Shown here: piece by piece, positions 12,704 to 24,496 of the stretch
Layout of the letters: each line of letters begins with the position of its first letter
How positions within the stretch are numbered: the stretch's first letter is position 1
Source of the DNA: Breviolum minutum Mf 1.05b.01
Taxonomy: Eukaryota > Sar > Dinophyceae > Suessiales > Symbiodiniaceae
Reading direction: 5' to 3'
DNA: 64,000 bases
NCBI GenBank assembly: GCA_000507305.1
Contig: DF240851.1
Coordinates: 25,544-89,543, forward strand
Program-made: the position numbers and the translations under genes
The notes under the pieces: model-generated
Told to the model about the DNA's origin: nothing
Seen by the model: only the letters and a program-made list of their open reading frames with translations
Databases searched by the model: none

Positions 12704-13242
12704 GTGTGGCCGTGTGGCCAAAATGGGAGATAGATCTGGGATGGATGGATGTCATGTAAACCAAAATCCGGGGGTTACAAACGGAGGGGAAGGATGAAAA
12801 GACGAGGTCCCGATGTAAATAATGGGGGGAACCTTTTGAAAGAGATGTATAGATGATGACACACCCCGAAAACCCAGCTAATTGTCTGCTGTTCAAAATG
12901 GAGATCTTTTATGTCTTCATATTAATTCATATACATGTCTTGGCATTGATTCATATCCAAAGATGGAACCCTGACCCCCATCTTTTTGATTGATGTTGAA
13001 GCACTGCGTGGGCAGCCCAGGTATAGAAGGTGCCGACTTACATGGAAAAAAAGTCACAGGATCTCACAGGATGAAAGGCACTAGATGTATTGTGTACATG
13101 ACTGTATATTACTTATACATATTTGATAGTACATATTTACATTACGTATCTACACGTGTTTTTACATGCACGTTTGAATGTTGTAAGTGCAACTACGCTC
13201 GGTTTGTTCTTTTCCTAAGTATACAAATTATGTACATAATAT

Positions 13243-13300
13243 GTATAATATATATATATATATATTTACATATATATCATATATATAATATATACTCACA
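13243..13300. repeat. TA-rich tract
   Basis: AT/TATA repeat in the intron just before the first carbamoyltransferase-type exon. Its weak open frame (Tyr/Ile-rich) is a repeat artefact. Confidence 0.75.
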
Positions 13301-13359
13301 GACATACATATATACATCAACCGTTCGAGAAAAAACACACCAAACACTCACTTTGTCAG

Positions 13360-16300
13360 GTGGAAGCTCCAGAGAAAACGATTTTGGCCTTACACTTGGC
13401 ACATGATTCCAGCATCACGGTAAGTCGGAATGGTCGAATTCAATGTATTTTGGAACTTGAGCCTCGGTCCTCCAGTAGTAGATCTTGAAAACTGGATGAT
13501 TTCGTCGTTGGGTCGTTGTTGGGGGTTGTTGTTGTTTTTTTTTTGGAGGGGGTTTTGTGAAGAATCTATAGGGGGAGATATGGGAAGGCTACTAAGGTGT
13601 TTCAAAACCGTGGGTTTTTAACTGGTAGTCAATTTCTTGAGATTTGAAAGGAAAGTGTTTACGACAAAATTCCAATCTTTCGGGGAGATGATCTAACTTT
13701 ACTTGCATCCCTTAACGGGTGGGTGCCTAAGGAGGTGCTTCGCCAAGATTCAGGTTCGTTGTGACTCGTTTGACCTCAATTTCCTACCTGAAAAAAACCT
13801 CCCAAAGATTCACCAAATGCGATTGGAAGATATGATACTGGGATGTAAGGCTCCAATTTGGTTTGGGGGAGTGGACCCAAAGTTCATGTTTTTTGTTTGG
13901 ATGTTTATTTATTCTTCGGACTCTTTGCAAATGAGTTAAAAGGGTTTACACCAATTGCAGTGGGCTTTAGGCTTAGACCCTTCAGACCCGTCAGACCCTT
14001 ACGTTGAGCCTGGTGCAGGAACGGCTCTTTGAGAAGAGATACTTCGCGCCGCCATTGAAAGACTGGAGGGAATTTAAATCCAACTGGAATACAGCCCTCC
14101 AGACTGTACGAAAGAGGCAGGTTCGGGGGAACACTTTCGACTTGAAAGGGCGAGGTTGAATGATTCGAACTGTGCAATTCCGGCATTCAAAGATCGCAAG
14201 TGTTTTGAAATCTAGGGTAAGCATTAATACATTAATGTGCGTGTATATATAATTCTATATATATATATATACATATAGATACATACAAATTGCATGCATA
14301 GATATGAGCAATTTTTTTTGGTGGTGGGCAAACCATAACCGAGTCGCTATTGGATTCAATTTGCCACTTTTTTTGCTTGGTGAGTTCCTGGTTGCCAGGT
14401 GCATTTGTGAGGATGGATGGAAACCTTCCCACTTCACTGATGCTGTGCTGGTCTTCCCTGGCTACCAGGAGGAACAATTCCTCCTGATTTTCCTAGCCGA
14501 AAGGGTCTTTAGCATCGCGGTCAAACAAGAGTTTGAAAGGGGGGAGAAGTTTTTTTGGTCGGATCTGCTGTTGCGGTATTTTTCCGGAAGATTTTGGCTC
14601 ATACGTTTCAGCTAGGTCGTGAAAAAACGTCTGTTTGTTTGTTAAGCTAAAACGGGAATGGTTTTATTGGTGGGTCGATTGAGTCGCAATACTTTGCTAC
14701 CAAAGCCACTTCATAATTTGACTGATTGGATAGAGGAGCAACGAGATTTTCTAGATTTCCTTTCCCATCTTTCAAAGCTGAAGGTCCTAATATATATATA
14801 TATATATATACATGATTTGAGAAACTTCCTTGATAGAATTCAGTTGTTTTCTACGTGGTTGTGACTTCAGACTTCCCAAACTTCTGAGGTATTGACAAGT
14901 GGCATTACTGCGATCATCATCAGGCACATGCTTTGGCGGCATTTCATTCATCTCCTTTCCGCTCGGCTCTTGTCCTGTCCTACGATTCCACCGGTATCTT
15001 TCAGCTTTGCTTGAGAGAATGCTTTTTTTGCGTGTTTTCAGAAGTGTATAGATGGTGTGTTACGGTTAGTTGGTGGTAGTTATAGTTGTTGGTTTTTAGG
15101 TTGGTGTAATATTCCGAGGTAAGACACCAACATGAACCACCAAGTTTTATATATGTTTCTTCAAAATGTTCACAACAGTACTGTTGATCTGAACTGCAGT
15201 CCGAGTTGGTGTAGTTTCTGCAGGCAATGACGGTTCATTCAATGTCTACTTGGGAAGCTTTGACCGCGTCACGAGAATCGCACAACTGGATTACAGCATG
15301 GGAAAAGGCTATGAATTTTTAGCCTCGCTTCTACCAGAAGTGACAGGCAGGTGGAAAATTTTCAGTCAAGGGGATGGGACTGGTTGGAGACTGCTTGATA
15401 CCATCCGAAGTTCCTTCAATGACGTTGTGGTGTCAAAGACTCAGGAATTGTTGGAAGACTTTTGTTCTCTGGATTTCTTCTTTTTTTTGAGGGATCTGAT
15501 CTATGAACATAGACATAGATCTTTGGTTTATCTGGAATACCATCTTCACATTCAACAATGTCATCTTGGACAAGGTGGAAGTCCCGGATACTTGTTGAGC
15601 CAAGTATAGCCACATAATATGAAACTGACCAAACTATCATTTTGTGTTTACAAAAACAAATCACCAACATGTGTGTTTCAATACACCCTGGAACATTTAC
15701 ATGGAATCTTCAAATCACCCATTCAGAAAGGAATATGATCTTCCAAACCTCCATGTTAATCTTCCGGCGTGTCGCAACGACCGTCTGAGGTGCACCTTTA
15801 GAAGCCTTCTGGGATTGTAGTCAGAGTGAGAAGATGGAGAACAACAGCCCCTTGGCGAGGAGCAAAAAACCTGCAACACATTTGATGATGTTTGATGGAG
15901 ATATTTGATGTGTGTTTTTCCCTTGTTTACGGTTCGGTTTTTCACTGACCCCCAGGTAACACATTTTGGTGGTTTTGGTTTGGTTTCTTGATCCACCTAA
16001 ACACTACGTTTTTGGTTGGATGAAACATCCCCAACAGAAGGGACATGTAAGAAGGGCCACTCACAAACAATGGGAAACATATTCTGTTCATTTTTTATCG
16101 TCAATGTCAAGGGAAGCTGAGTCGAGATTTGAAAGTCATGACATTAGTTGTCAGAGCTCACGGGAGTCAAGGGAAGCAATGGTGCAAAAAGTCCCCTGTT
16201 GTGAGAGTTCACGAGCTCAGGGAATTTGTGCGACACCGGCATGCTAGATAACCTTTATTTGCAGCTTATAGAATTTATTAAACCAACATGCGCGCTGAAG

Positions 16301-17572
16301 CTTGCTCACCTCCGGGTACTACTTCTATTTCTATCTGAAGGGCTCCCGATCAAGCTCAACCTCAGACTGTTACAAAGTGGATGGCTATATAGTAATTATA
16401 TACATATTTACATATATATTATATATATGTGGCTATGATACCATGTAGACTTACCAGCTGTGTGCCAAAAGGCTGTAACAAATAACATGTGGAAAAAAGA
16501 CCTCACTTCCCGTAGTTTACGACTGGCAGGTGAATTGGTTGGACCACATACGCCCTACTTCCTGACAGACTATAAATCTCTATCATGGGCAGGGAAGCCT
16601 CTCGGTCTGGCAGATTTTCACAATGCCAGGAGCCACCATGATCCCATTTTTTGATGTTTACCTTCTGTGTTTTGACATGGACTTGTTCAAGTAGTTTTGT
16701 TTTTTGGTTCTGTCTTTTGTGATAATTGTCCATTTTCCACCATTCCATTGCTCATGATTGAACCATTAAAAAGATCCGCCATCTTTTCTTTCAATGACAT
16801 CAACTCCATGTGTTCAACCTGCTGAGGTTGATGGGTTATGCTGCTACAGGGAAAGCTGTGGAAGATCTTCGACCCTTGGTGCGGTTTTTCTTTGAAGCTA
16901 CAGGGAGCCCTGGAGATAACAATTTCCCTGCGCCGCTGCTGCGTGCAGCCTGCGCATCTGTGGAAAGGCAACGGGATTTGGCTGCCACCATCCAGCTTGA
17001 GTTTGAAGATTTTCTGGAAGGACGTGTGCAAAAACTTCTGGAGCATGTGGGTCCTCTTCAGGTGCAAGTTGATGCAATTCTGTGTGATGTTGGTGATGTG
17101 AATGTGGAATAGAGCATGCGAAAACCTTGCAAAGTGGCAGGGAAATGGATATTAACAATGTAAGGAATGCAATTTGAACAAATCAAAATTGCTTCAAGCA
17201 GTCTTTCTCCATTCTGATGTGAAAACAAAACATTAAACATCTCCCGCAAAAAAACAAACAAAGCGGCCTAGGTGGAAGGTATCGTCTTGACTGGTGGCTG
17301 TGGTTTGAATGTTTTGGCGAATCAACGAATTCATGACCTCGCTTCGATGTGGACCTTGGATGTCCATGTACCACCAGCCCCAAACGACAGTGGATTGAGT
17401 CTGGGAGCTGTTTGGTCAGTGAGTGCACCCAAAGTACGACAGCCATTACAATATTTGGGTTTCCCTTTGTGGGATGAAGATAAATTAGCTCGCTTTGCTT
17501 GGACTCGAGGTGGGAGCCTTTTTGGGATTGTAGTTTTGTTTATTGAGGGGGAGAAGAAATTGAGAAAGCACC

Positions 17573-17646
<74 letters not shown>

Positions 17647-20600
17647 GAGGTAAGTTGATGATTGGTTGGAGGTAAAGTTGATTGGACTAAAGAGAATAGA
17701 CACTGGTTTTTGAAGCCACTTTTCCAGTTTTTGTGTTGAGCATTTGTTACGAAACGGACTATTTGAATTTCTGCAGCTGGGCAAATTTCATTCCAACCTC
17801 GATTTCGGCACATACATTAATCATTACATAAATTGACACAACAAAAACGTTTGTTTTTTATTCCATTGCCTTCCACATGGGACAATATCACATCCTTTAG
17901 AAGTTTGAGAGTCGAAAACAGTTTCAAAACATTTCCTCCACCGAAAACGAACGGCTTGGAACACAAACATATCTAAAAATCAACCCTTTCAGCAGGAAAG
18001 TCATCTTCCAAACCCGGATTCTTAGGTTCCAGCCGATCACTTTCGGGGGTGTATTAGATATCAAATCAAAACTTCTCAAAGATTCATTCATTTGTTCACA
18101 AATCTTGCAGCTTGCCCTGCTAGGTGCTCAACATCTTCCAAGCTTAGGTGGTGTAGACTACTTGGCAGACCTTTTGGTTGGTGGTGATGCATGGATCAGG
18201 CCTTGAACCGAAGCCGATGGTTCCCAAACAACACACCCTTCATCCGAAAAAAAAGCCAGCAAAAGTGTTGAAACAGTTCTATGTCTATACTGTGTCTATT
18301 AGTTAATTTTCCAGAAAACATGTGTTCAAGGGAACCTGTTGAATCCCCAAATGGGATTCTCTCAAAATTTAGGAGGCCCCAAATGCTGTCCCAGGCAGCG
18401 CAATGGAAGCGCGGAGAAGCCCATCATTGCCGTGGTCCGAGGCGTGTCATTTATGGGCTTCCGACAACCAAAAACCCAAGAGATTTTCATGAGATTTTTG
18501 TTTGGCAAAGTTTCAGTTGGATGATTTATGGTGATTCCTGAAATCAAAACAAGGGGTGTGAAACACTCAATGGGTGTGTCTCAAAAATAAGCGACCACTC
18601 AACTTGCTCCTGAAAACACTGAATTTTTAGGGAGGGATTTTGCGTAAAATTTTGAGGTATTTGAGCATACCCTAAATCATCTTGAATTCACCATGTTATT
18701 AAGATATTTTTCAACTTCCAGCAGAGTAGATGAATAACAGGGAAGGGCTGCAAGTTTCAGGTTAGGTAAAGGTTCATACCTGCCAACTCACAACAAGGTA
18801 TGAAACAATTTGGTGAAGACGTGACCTGACAAAACATGGGATTGGTAGGCTTGAATCACGAAAAACATGTTTCAACAGAAGTGCCACGACTCTTCCAAAG
18901 GATCTATTTTTCTATAGTTTTGGGATGCTGTTATTTTTTTGGTTTCTTTGCAGGTCGGCAGGAATTTGGACCGAGGGCTTTGGGACATCGTTCCTTACTA
19001 GCAGTGCCTGATAGCCATGAGATGCGCGAACGGATGAATCGCCTAAAGGTAAGACAGTGGTATCGTCCTGTGGCACCCATGATCGCTCAGGTGTGGATGA
19101 AATCGAATTTTCGCTTTTGAAGTTGCCTTTGATTGTTTGGAAGGAATAGAATGGAAAAATCATGAAAAAAACAGAAAGGAATCTCTACATTGGACATAGA
19201 CTCTCAACTTTGCAATCCGTGATTTGAAGTGGTCAAACATTTGAAATTTGATACTTTTTTTTTGGGATATAGCATCTAATCTAGCCTGTGTACTTTAAAT
19301 TGCACCTCTGATGTGACAAGTGACATGAGCACCATCAGTGTCGCCAACATAGAAAAGTCAGTGGGGAGCTTGACCAGTGTTGCGTGCCGTCTTGGCTGCA
19401 AGACTGTGAGCTAGCCTGGCGGCCTGGCGTGAAAAAGTTTCCGCCGGTCGAGCTGTCAGTCGAGGCATCTGTGCCACGGTTCCGTCTTGATCTACTTGGT
19501 TCTCGCATTGGGCTGTGCTGTCCGCAGTCTTCCCTGCTCCGACTTCAACACCCCATCCCTTCATCTGGCACCGTGCCTTTCCAACATGGAATTGAGCCAG
19601 CCTGACCTCGCAAGCCTCAATGTGCGACCAATCCTGGTACAGGTCAACGCTGTCACCGCTGTACCAGCAAAAGGTTGTAGTTTGGGGTGACTGTTCAGCC
19701 ATTGAACTATTTGTTGCGCTTGCCAACTTGCAGTAAAGCCTTCAACTTCAGTGCCTGACTTGTTTGACGTCATTTTTCGGGAAAAGATGGGGAATTTAAC
19801 CTTTGGCGCCTCCTTCCTATGAAAGCCTTGCAGACATGATGTGAGTGCAGATTTTGAACTTTGAGGTGATGCTGCTAATGGTTCCTTTTTGCCGTCTTCA
19901 ATAGCTGCCTTGCTGGCAGCCCATGCAAATCGACCCTTGCAAGTTTTGCTCGAGTGGAACAATTCAGAGTCGATGAAGGACTGCAAGACCTGTCCCAAAA
20001 CGATTCCCCTAATACAAGGCACAATCAAATAGGGTGCCTATTAACGTTTCCTCAAGATCGGAGACGATGAAACCAGTGTGCCTAGATGATTTCCTTGAGG
20101 CCAGGGAAAGTAGAAAACAATTGGAGATTGTATGTCTTCTACACAATCTTATATTCTGAAGCTTTGGATTCCTTAGTCAAATCAACTATGTAAATATACC
20201 TGGTTTTGGTAGCGTAAAATATTCAGAATCGTGACATGAGATGCATTGAAGCTTTTGTGAGACTGGGTATGTAATAATAGAGTTTGAGAAAGGCTTAACA
20301 TCCTGTACCTTCAGCCGGACATCCTGCAATCCTGGGTAGTCTACTTGAGGAAGACCCCAGAAGGAGATTTTTTCATGGGGGATTATTCAGGAAGATTTGG
20401 ATGGTTTAGTGAGATCCCGATGCTTGGTGGGATATCAGCATGACTGTGCCACTGATTCATGCGGCGATGGGTCCAGTGGTATGTACGGATGCAAGCAGCC
20501 ATGGCGCAGGTTAAAGCAGAGGGCATGGGAACAAGAATTGAATGAGTTGGAGCAAAGATCAAAAGATGTCCCGAACAAACCAGTTTTTTCCTACAAGACC

Positions 20601-23600
20601 TGAAGCAAAAAACTTTCGGAACGCAAGGGAAGGTGTTGGGGGCACCATAATGGCAATTGTTGCTGACCAAGATGTCGCTGATGACAGCGATGACGATGAT
20701 GCTGATGCTGATGCTCACCATGATGATTTAATGACGCATCGATGGTCGGATGACTTGACGATTGGCTCATTCGATGATGATGACGATGATGATGATGATC
20801 GTGATGATGATGGTGAAGAAAGGATCCTTCGAGCAGGTGGGTCTGTTTTGGATTTATTTTTGCTATGGCTCAGGCCTTGGTTGGTTTTTTGACCTTCAAG
20901 GCGGATGAGACATAGAGCCCCTAGATGAGGTACGGCTTTCTAACTTCACGACTTCTCATGAAATGGTTGCCTTGTGAAGCAACAGTATTGAGAACCTTTG
21001 CCCAGGAAAGGTTTGCATAGAAGCAATGGAACCCATGTACTTTTTGGGTTCTTGTTCCAAAGGTTTGACGCCTGTCCTTTGAACGTGCGAAACAATCGAT
21101 CCATGGGTTTCGAGATGCGACAGCCTTCTTTTCCAGATTAAAACTGAGCATACTACTTTCAGCACCTCCCCTGGAAATCGCAGCATTTACTAGCGCATGA
21201 CCAGTCAGTGAGAAAATAAAAAGCTCTCCAAGGTCCGCTGTTGTACAGGATTGGTGGCCACGGCGCATTCGGCCCAATTCCCTTAGGCATTTAATTTGCC
21301 AAGTGATGGGAAACCTCAAAAAACGTTCGTTCTTTGATTTTGGGCCTTTTTTTTGTGGTTTAGATGCCCATGACATGCAACTTTCGAGAGGCACTCAGCG
21401 AATATGGTGAAGGCAACGGAAATCGAGAGAGAAGTGACGGCACAGATTCTCTCGTGTTCTTCCTGGTTTACAAATTCAGAACTTTGCCATGTGGTTTGAA
21501 CGGTAAGAAGCCTTACCTTCAAGATCTTCAGCCATAGGAGCATTTGTCTTGCACTTCAGACGTGAAAGCCCGAACAGACGTTTTTTTGGACGTCACCCCT
21601 GCAAAAGCAAAATGGTTGCCAAAAGGCCAGTGCTTAAGCTGGAAGGAAATTGACGGCCCGTACATCAAGAAAAAGTGCAGACTGACGTTGAAACGGATGA
21701 GGATAGCAAGTGTCAAGCATACGAAATTCTCACCATGCATCTGACGAGCTGAAGCTTCTGGGTGCAGTAAAATGATGTTTTTTCCGAAATGAAGCAGGTC
21801 CATGAAATGACTTTGTGATATTTCATTTGGGAGACAATGATCTCTCTTTCAGTATGGTGGACTTCCCAAGGGTGTTGATACCTGGAGTTTTCAGGTTGAC
21901 AGACGAGATGACTCAGAGCTTAGGGAGCCCTACAAGAGCCTTCAGGGGAACTTAGACGCCAGTTTGGGCTCAAGTACGTGAAGACCACCAACACTGCGAG
22001 AAGGTCCGAGCCAAGACTGACACCAATAATTCATTGCGCGGCCAAAGTCTAATCCGGATGGTGTTCTACATGTTGTGGAACATTGGGCGTGCGGATGCGA
22101 AGTCTTCCGTGTCAGATTTTGCCGATCCGGTAAACCTACTCCAGAGACTCCAGGTCCTGTCCGCCCACATGCGACACGTGCATGAAGGAAGTCTCTGACA
22201 ATGTTGTTGATGATGTGATCAGCAGCGACAGTATAAGGAAGTCTTGCTTGGGATGGTGATTGTCATCTCTGAGCAAGTGTACTTTAAATCGCACCTCTGA
22301 TGTGACACGAGCACCATCAGTGTTGCCAACATAAAAACGTCAGTGCAGAGCTTGGCTTAACTGGCGGTGGGTGGGGGAATATCTGGCCGTCCCTGTTGGA
22401 AGGAACAGAGCGTAGAGGTGTGAATGTAACAAGAGGTCCATGGGTGGTGGTCATTGTGGGACATGAGCCCAGTCTTTAGCTTTGGGACATGTGCCCATCT
22501 CATCCTCATTGAGAATGATTTTGGGAATCGCCTCTACCATCACCCAACTCCCTGAGGAAGCTCTACTGGAGGTCTTTGGGCGCTCTGTTGCATCACCTTA
22601 CATGTTCCTCGCCACCGTTTCATGGGAGGGGTTGGTTGATGTTCAACTAGGCAGTGAAACCTTCGAAGCATCGATGAAGTTCAATGCGGAAAAAAAAATT
22701 AATCCTTATCCGGCCGTGTTTTGAAGGAATTCCACTGATTGATTGCCAACCCATGAAAAAAATGTCAGTTGGGTTCTAGGATGCTTTAGGCATATTCTAT
22801 ATGTGTATGTTTTGTGAATTTTGATTGCATAATGTATTTCCAGTATATTTCTATATTACACACGCACCCTCTACCCACCAGCAACCCAGCACTCAACCAA
22901 CCTTGTGATGCTACCAACTCCACCCCGAGGACCATGGCACCGCAGGTCCTCCCTGAGATCCGTGATCGCTTCCCTGCGTTGGCACATTTGGATGGCACCG
23001 CACGACACCAATCCGTCAGCAGCCGCGATGAACCCTGGATCCACGCATTGCTGATGGCCGTGGGGAAACGAATAGGATTGGTGCCATGGCACGTGATGTT
23101 GTGATACGAACAGTGAATGGTCGACTGAATTTTCGTAAGGCTTATCTTGATGTGACTTTACATGTGACTTTGTGTTCTTGACGGAGTGCCAGTAGGGTGA
23201 TGTGACTTTAACAGATCAAACTTCACCTTTATGCCTTTTTGTTAGCAGTTATGTGGCAAAAAACGGGTGCCAGTTTCACCAATTTTCCGCCAAATTTTGT
23301 GTATCCTTCACACGAAAGCGCTGAGGCTGCTCTGATCAACACGAGCTTCAACACCAAAGGGAAACCAATTGTGAACACAATCAAGGAGTGTATTAGTAGC
23401 TAAGAGTGCAGTTGGGATGAAGGTCGCTTAAAATTTGTTGTGCCTGCTGCTTTGTAGTTGACATGTTGGTTTCTTGAAGGAAAACTTTTCAAAAAGGAAC
23501 ATGTGCATCCTTTTTGTAACATTTTAAGCCATTCACCATACAGAACCCCCCATAGAAAAGATGTAAACTTCATATTTTTTGTATTAACTCCAAGCTCTCA

Positions 23601-23711
23601 ACACCTCTCATCGGGTAACAAGGCATGTTGGACAACCTCCCTGACCTGGACTTTGTGGTGATCGAAGATTGGATCTTTCGAAAACGCAATGGAGGGAAGC
23701 GTCCCTGGTGA
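13360..23711 (+). CDS. Carbamoyltransferase, NodU/CmcH/NovN family, multi-exon
   Basis: Transfers a carbamoyl group from carbamoyl phosphate to a hydroxyl in known family members; the substrate here is unknown. Exons in phase: 13360-13419 (ILALHLAHDSSIT), 14019-14116 (ERLFEKRYF), 14399-about 14466 (TDAVLVFPGYQ), 14889-14993 (metal-binding CDHHQAHALAAF), 15224-15346 (NDGSFNVYLG), 16530-16596 and 16827-17046 (joined SWAGKLMGYAATGK), 17272-17509 (TGGCGLNVLAN; APNDSGLSLGA), 18124-18176, 18399-18441, 18954-19090 (GRQEFGPRALGHRSLLA), 22557-22616, 22946-23080, 23326-23389 (ALINTSFNTKGKPIV) and 23623-23711 (MLDNLPDLDFVVIEDW, stop TGA). Four introns start with GC: after 14116, 15346, 16596 and 18441. 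One link between 14466 and 14889 is unresolved. The usual GGGNDG motif reads STGNDG. The family call is very secure; the true C-terminus could extend beyond 23711 by splicing. Confidence 0.9.
17574..17646. repeat. GTT trinucleotide microsatellite
   Basis: About 24 GTT units inside the carbamoyltransferase intron 17510-18123. Poly-Val, poly-Asn and poly-Thr open frames across it are artefacts. Confidence 0.95.
19287..19372 (+). repeat. Family D direct repeat, left copy
   Basis: GTACTTTAAATTGCACCTCTG and the next 60 bases recur almost identically, in the same orientation, at 22277. Together they bracket about 2.9 kb within the 3.5-kb carbamoyltransferase intron 19091-22556. An extra CAAGTGACAT distinguishes this copy. 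Confidence 0.85.
19373..22276. mobile_element. Unidentified 2.9-kb insertion bounded by direct repeats
   Basis: Segment between the two family D repeats inside one intron. Unlike neighbouring introns it is relatively GC-rich and full of long open stretches: 19561-20028 on minus (155 codons), 20921-21394 on minus (157 codons), a plus-strand stretch near 20310-20450 (SWVVYLRKTPEGDFFMGDY), an Asp/Ala-rich plus stretch at about 20640-20900, and the broken frame at 21847-22198. No transposase, reverse transcriptase or integrase motif is recognised. It could be a non-autonomous retroelement, a retroposed gene copy or a nested gene. Calling it mobile is inference from the flanking repeats. Confidence 0.4.
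21847..22198 (+). pseudogene. Broken coding-like frame inside the intronic insertion
   Basis: Two adjoining plus-strand frames look coding. The first, 21847-21981, contains GGLPKGVDTWSFQVDRRDD and ends in TGA. The second, about 21971-22198, contains QSLIRMVFYMLWNIGRADA and LLQRLQVLSAHMRHVHEG and ends in TGA. They overlap by a few bases in different frames, as if one reading frame had suffered a single-base shift near 21975. Neither resembles a family I know. It lies just inside the right-hand direct repeat. Confidence 0.35.
22277..22354 (+). repeat. Family D direct repeat, right copy
   Basis: Matches 19287-19372 with few differences (GTACTTTAAATCGCACCTCTG start; shared GAGCACCATCAGTGT and CAACATA). 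Same orientation. It ends about 200 bases before the carbamoyltransferase exon at 22557. Confidence 0.85.
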
Positions 23712-24496
23712 AAGCCGTCCCGGGACCATGTCGAGTGATGGCCGTTGCACGGCTAGCGGGAAAATGGCGGCAAAACGCCGGGAAGACGTTGACACGTTGG
23801 GTGCTGGTGAAGAAAATACGTTTCAGGAGTGATTGAACAGTGACATTTCGACTACCATTTGGCACCCTAGAATGGTAGGGGTGCAGGTACAAACAAAATG
23901 TGTTTGGACTTTGTGGCCCGCAAGTTCTGCATCAACTGCGGCCATTTGGACGTTTTGGCCTTATGACTTCTAGCCCTTGAGACCCCTGAGTAATTGTAGT
24001 TGCCTTCTAAGCCGCTTGTTTCATGAGCAAATCGGAGCACACGCCAAATCACAAAAGATATTTGAAACTTGCATTATCAAAAAGATCAAGGATTAAAAAC
24101 GTGCAAAAGAAATGACAGTCCTCCATTTTGGGGGCCAATTTTGGTGGTGGGGCAGACACAGTGGCAGTCTACCGGCCAGGCCTGCTCCCTCCAAAGGTGC
24201 AGGGGCCCAGTCCAATGGTCACCAGCAATTCAGCTGGAAATGTCAACTACACATGTCATATCCATGTAATTATATATGTATATATATATACATTTATAAT
24301 ATATATATATATAGATGTGGAGATCATGTGGTGTACTCTATGGCACACAAAATGAAAACACAGATGTTTGTGTAGTGTCTTTCCATCCCTATTCCATTTT
24401 TTCTCCCATCTTATGATGCATCAAGATTTGTTAGAACAGATTTTTACCATCAAGATCCATTTTCCTCTTGTGACCAAAATATTCAAAACAAATTCA
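23712..24496. other. Region after the carbamoyltransferase stop
   Basis: The first 110 bases are GC-rich and open in two other frames (one contains SLVKAVPGPCRVMAVARL), so an additional exon cannot be excluded. The remainder is AT-rich with a TA tract at 24268-24315. No gene is firmly supported. Confidence 0.4.

Noticed and set aside
14586-14600. ATTTTGGCTCA, another partial spliced-leader match
   Set aside because: Only 11 bases, inside a carbamoyltransferase intron, with no gene start after it.
17485-17784. Long poly-Asn, poly-Thr and poly-Val frames
   Set aside because: They are produced by the GTT microsatellite in a carbamoyltransferase intron.
19561-20028. Minus-strand frame of 155 codons in the intronic insertion
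   Set aside because: No recognisable domain and no supporting splice or start context, so not annotated as a gene; mentioned under the insertion.
21951-21973. GCCAGTTTGGGCTCAAG, resembling the spliced-leader end
   Set aside because: It needs one substitution and one insertion, lies in the middle of a coding-like frame, and has no following start codon. Treated as chance.
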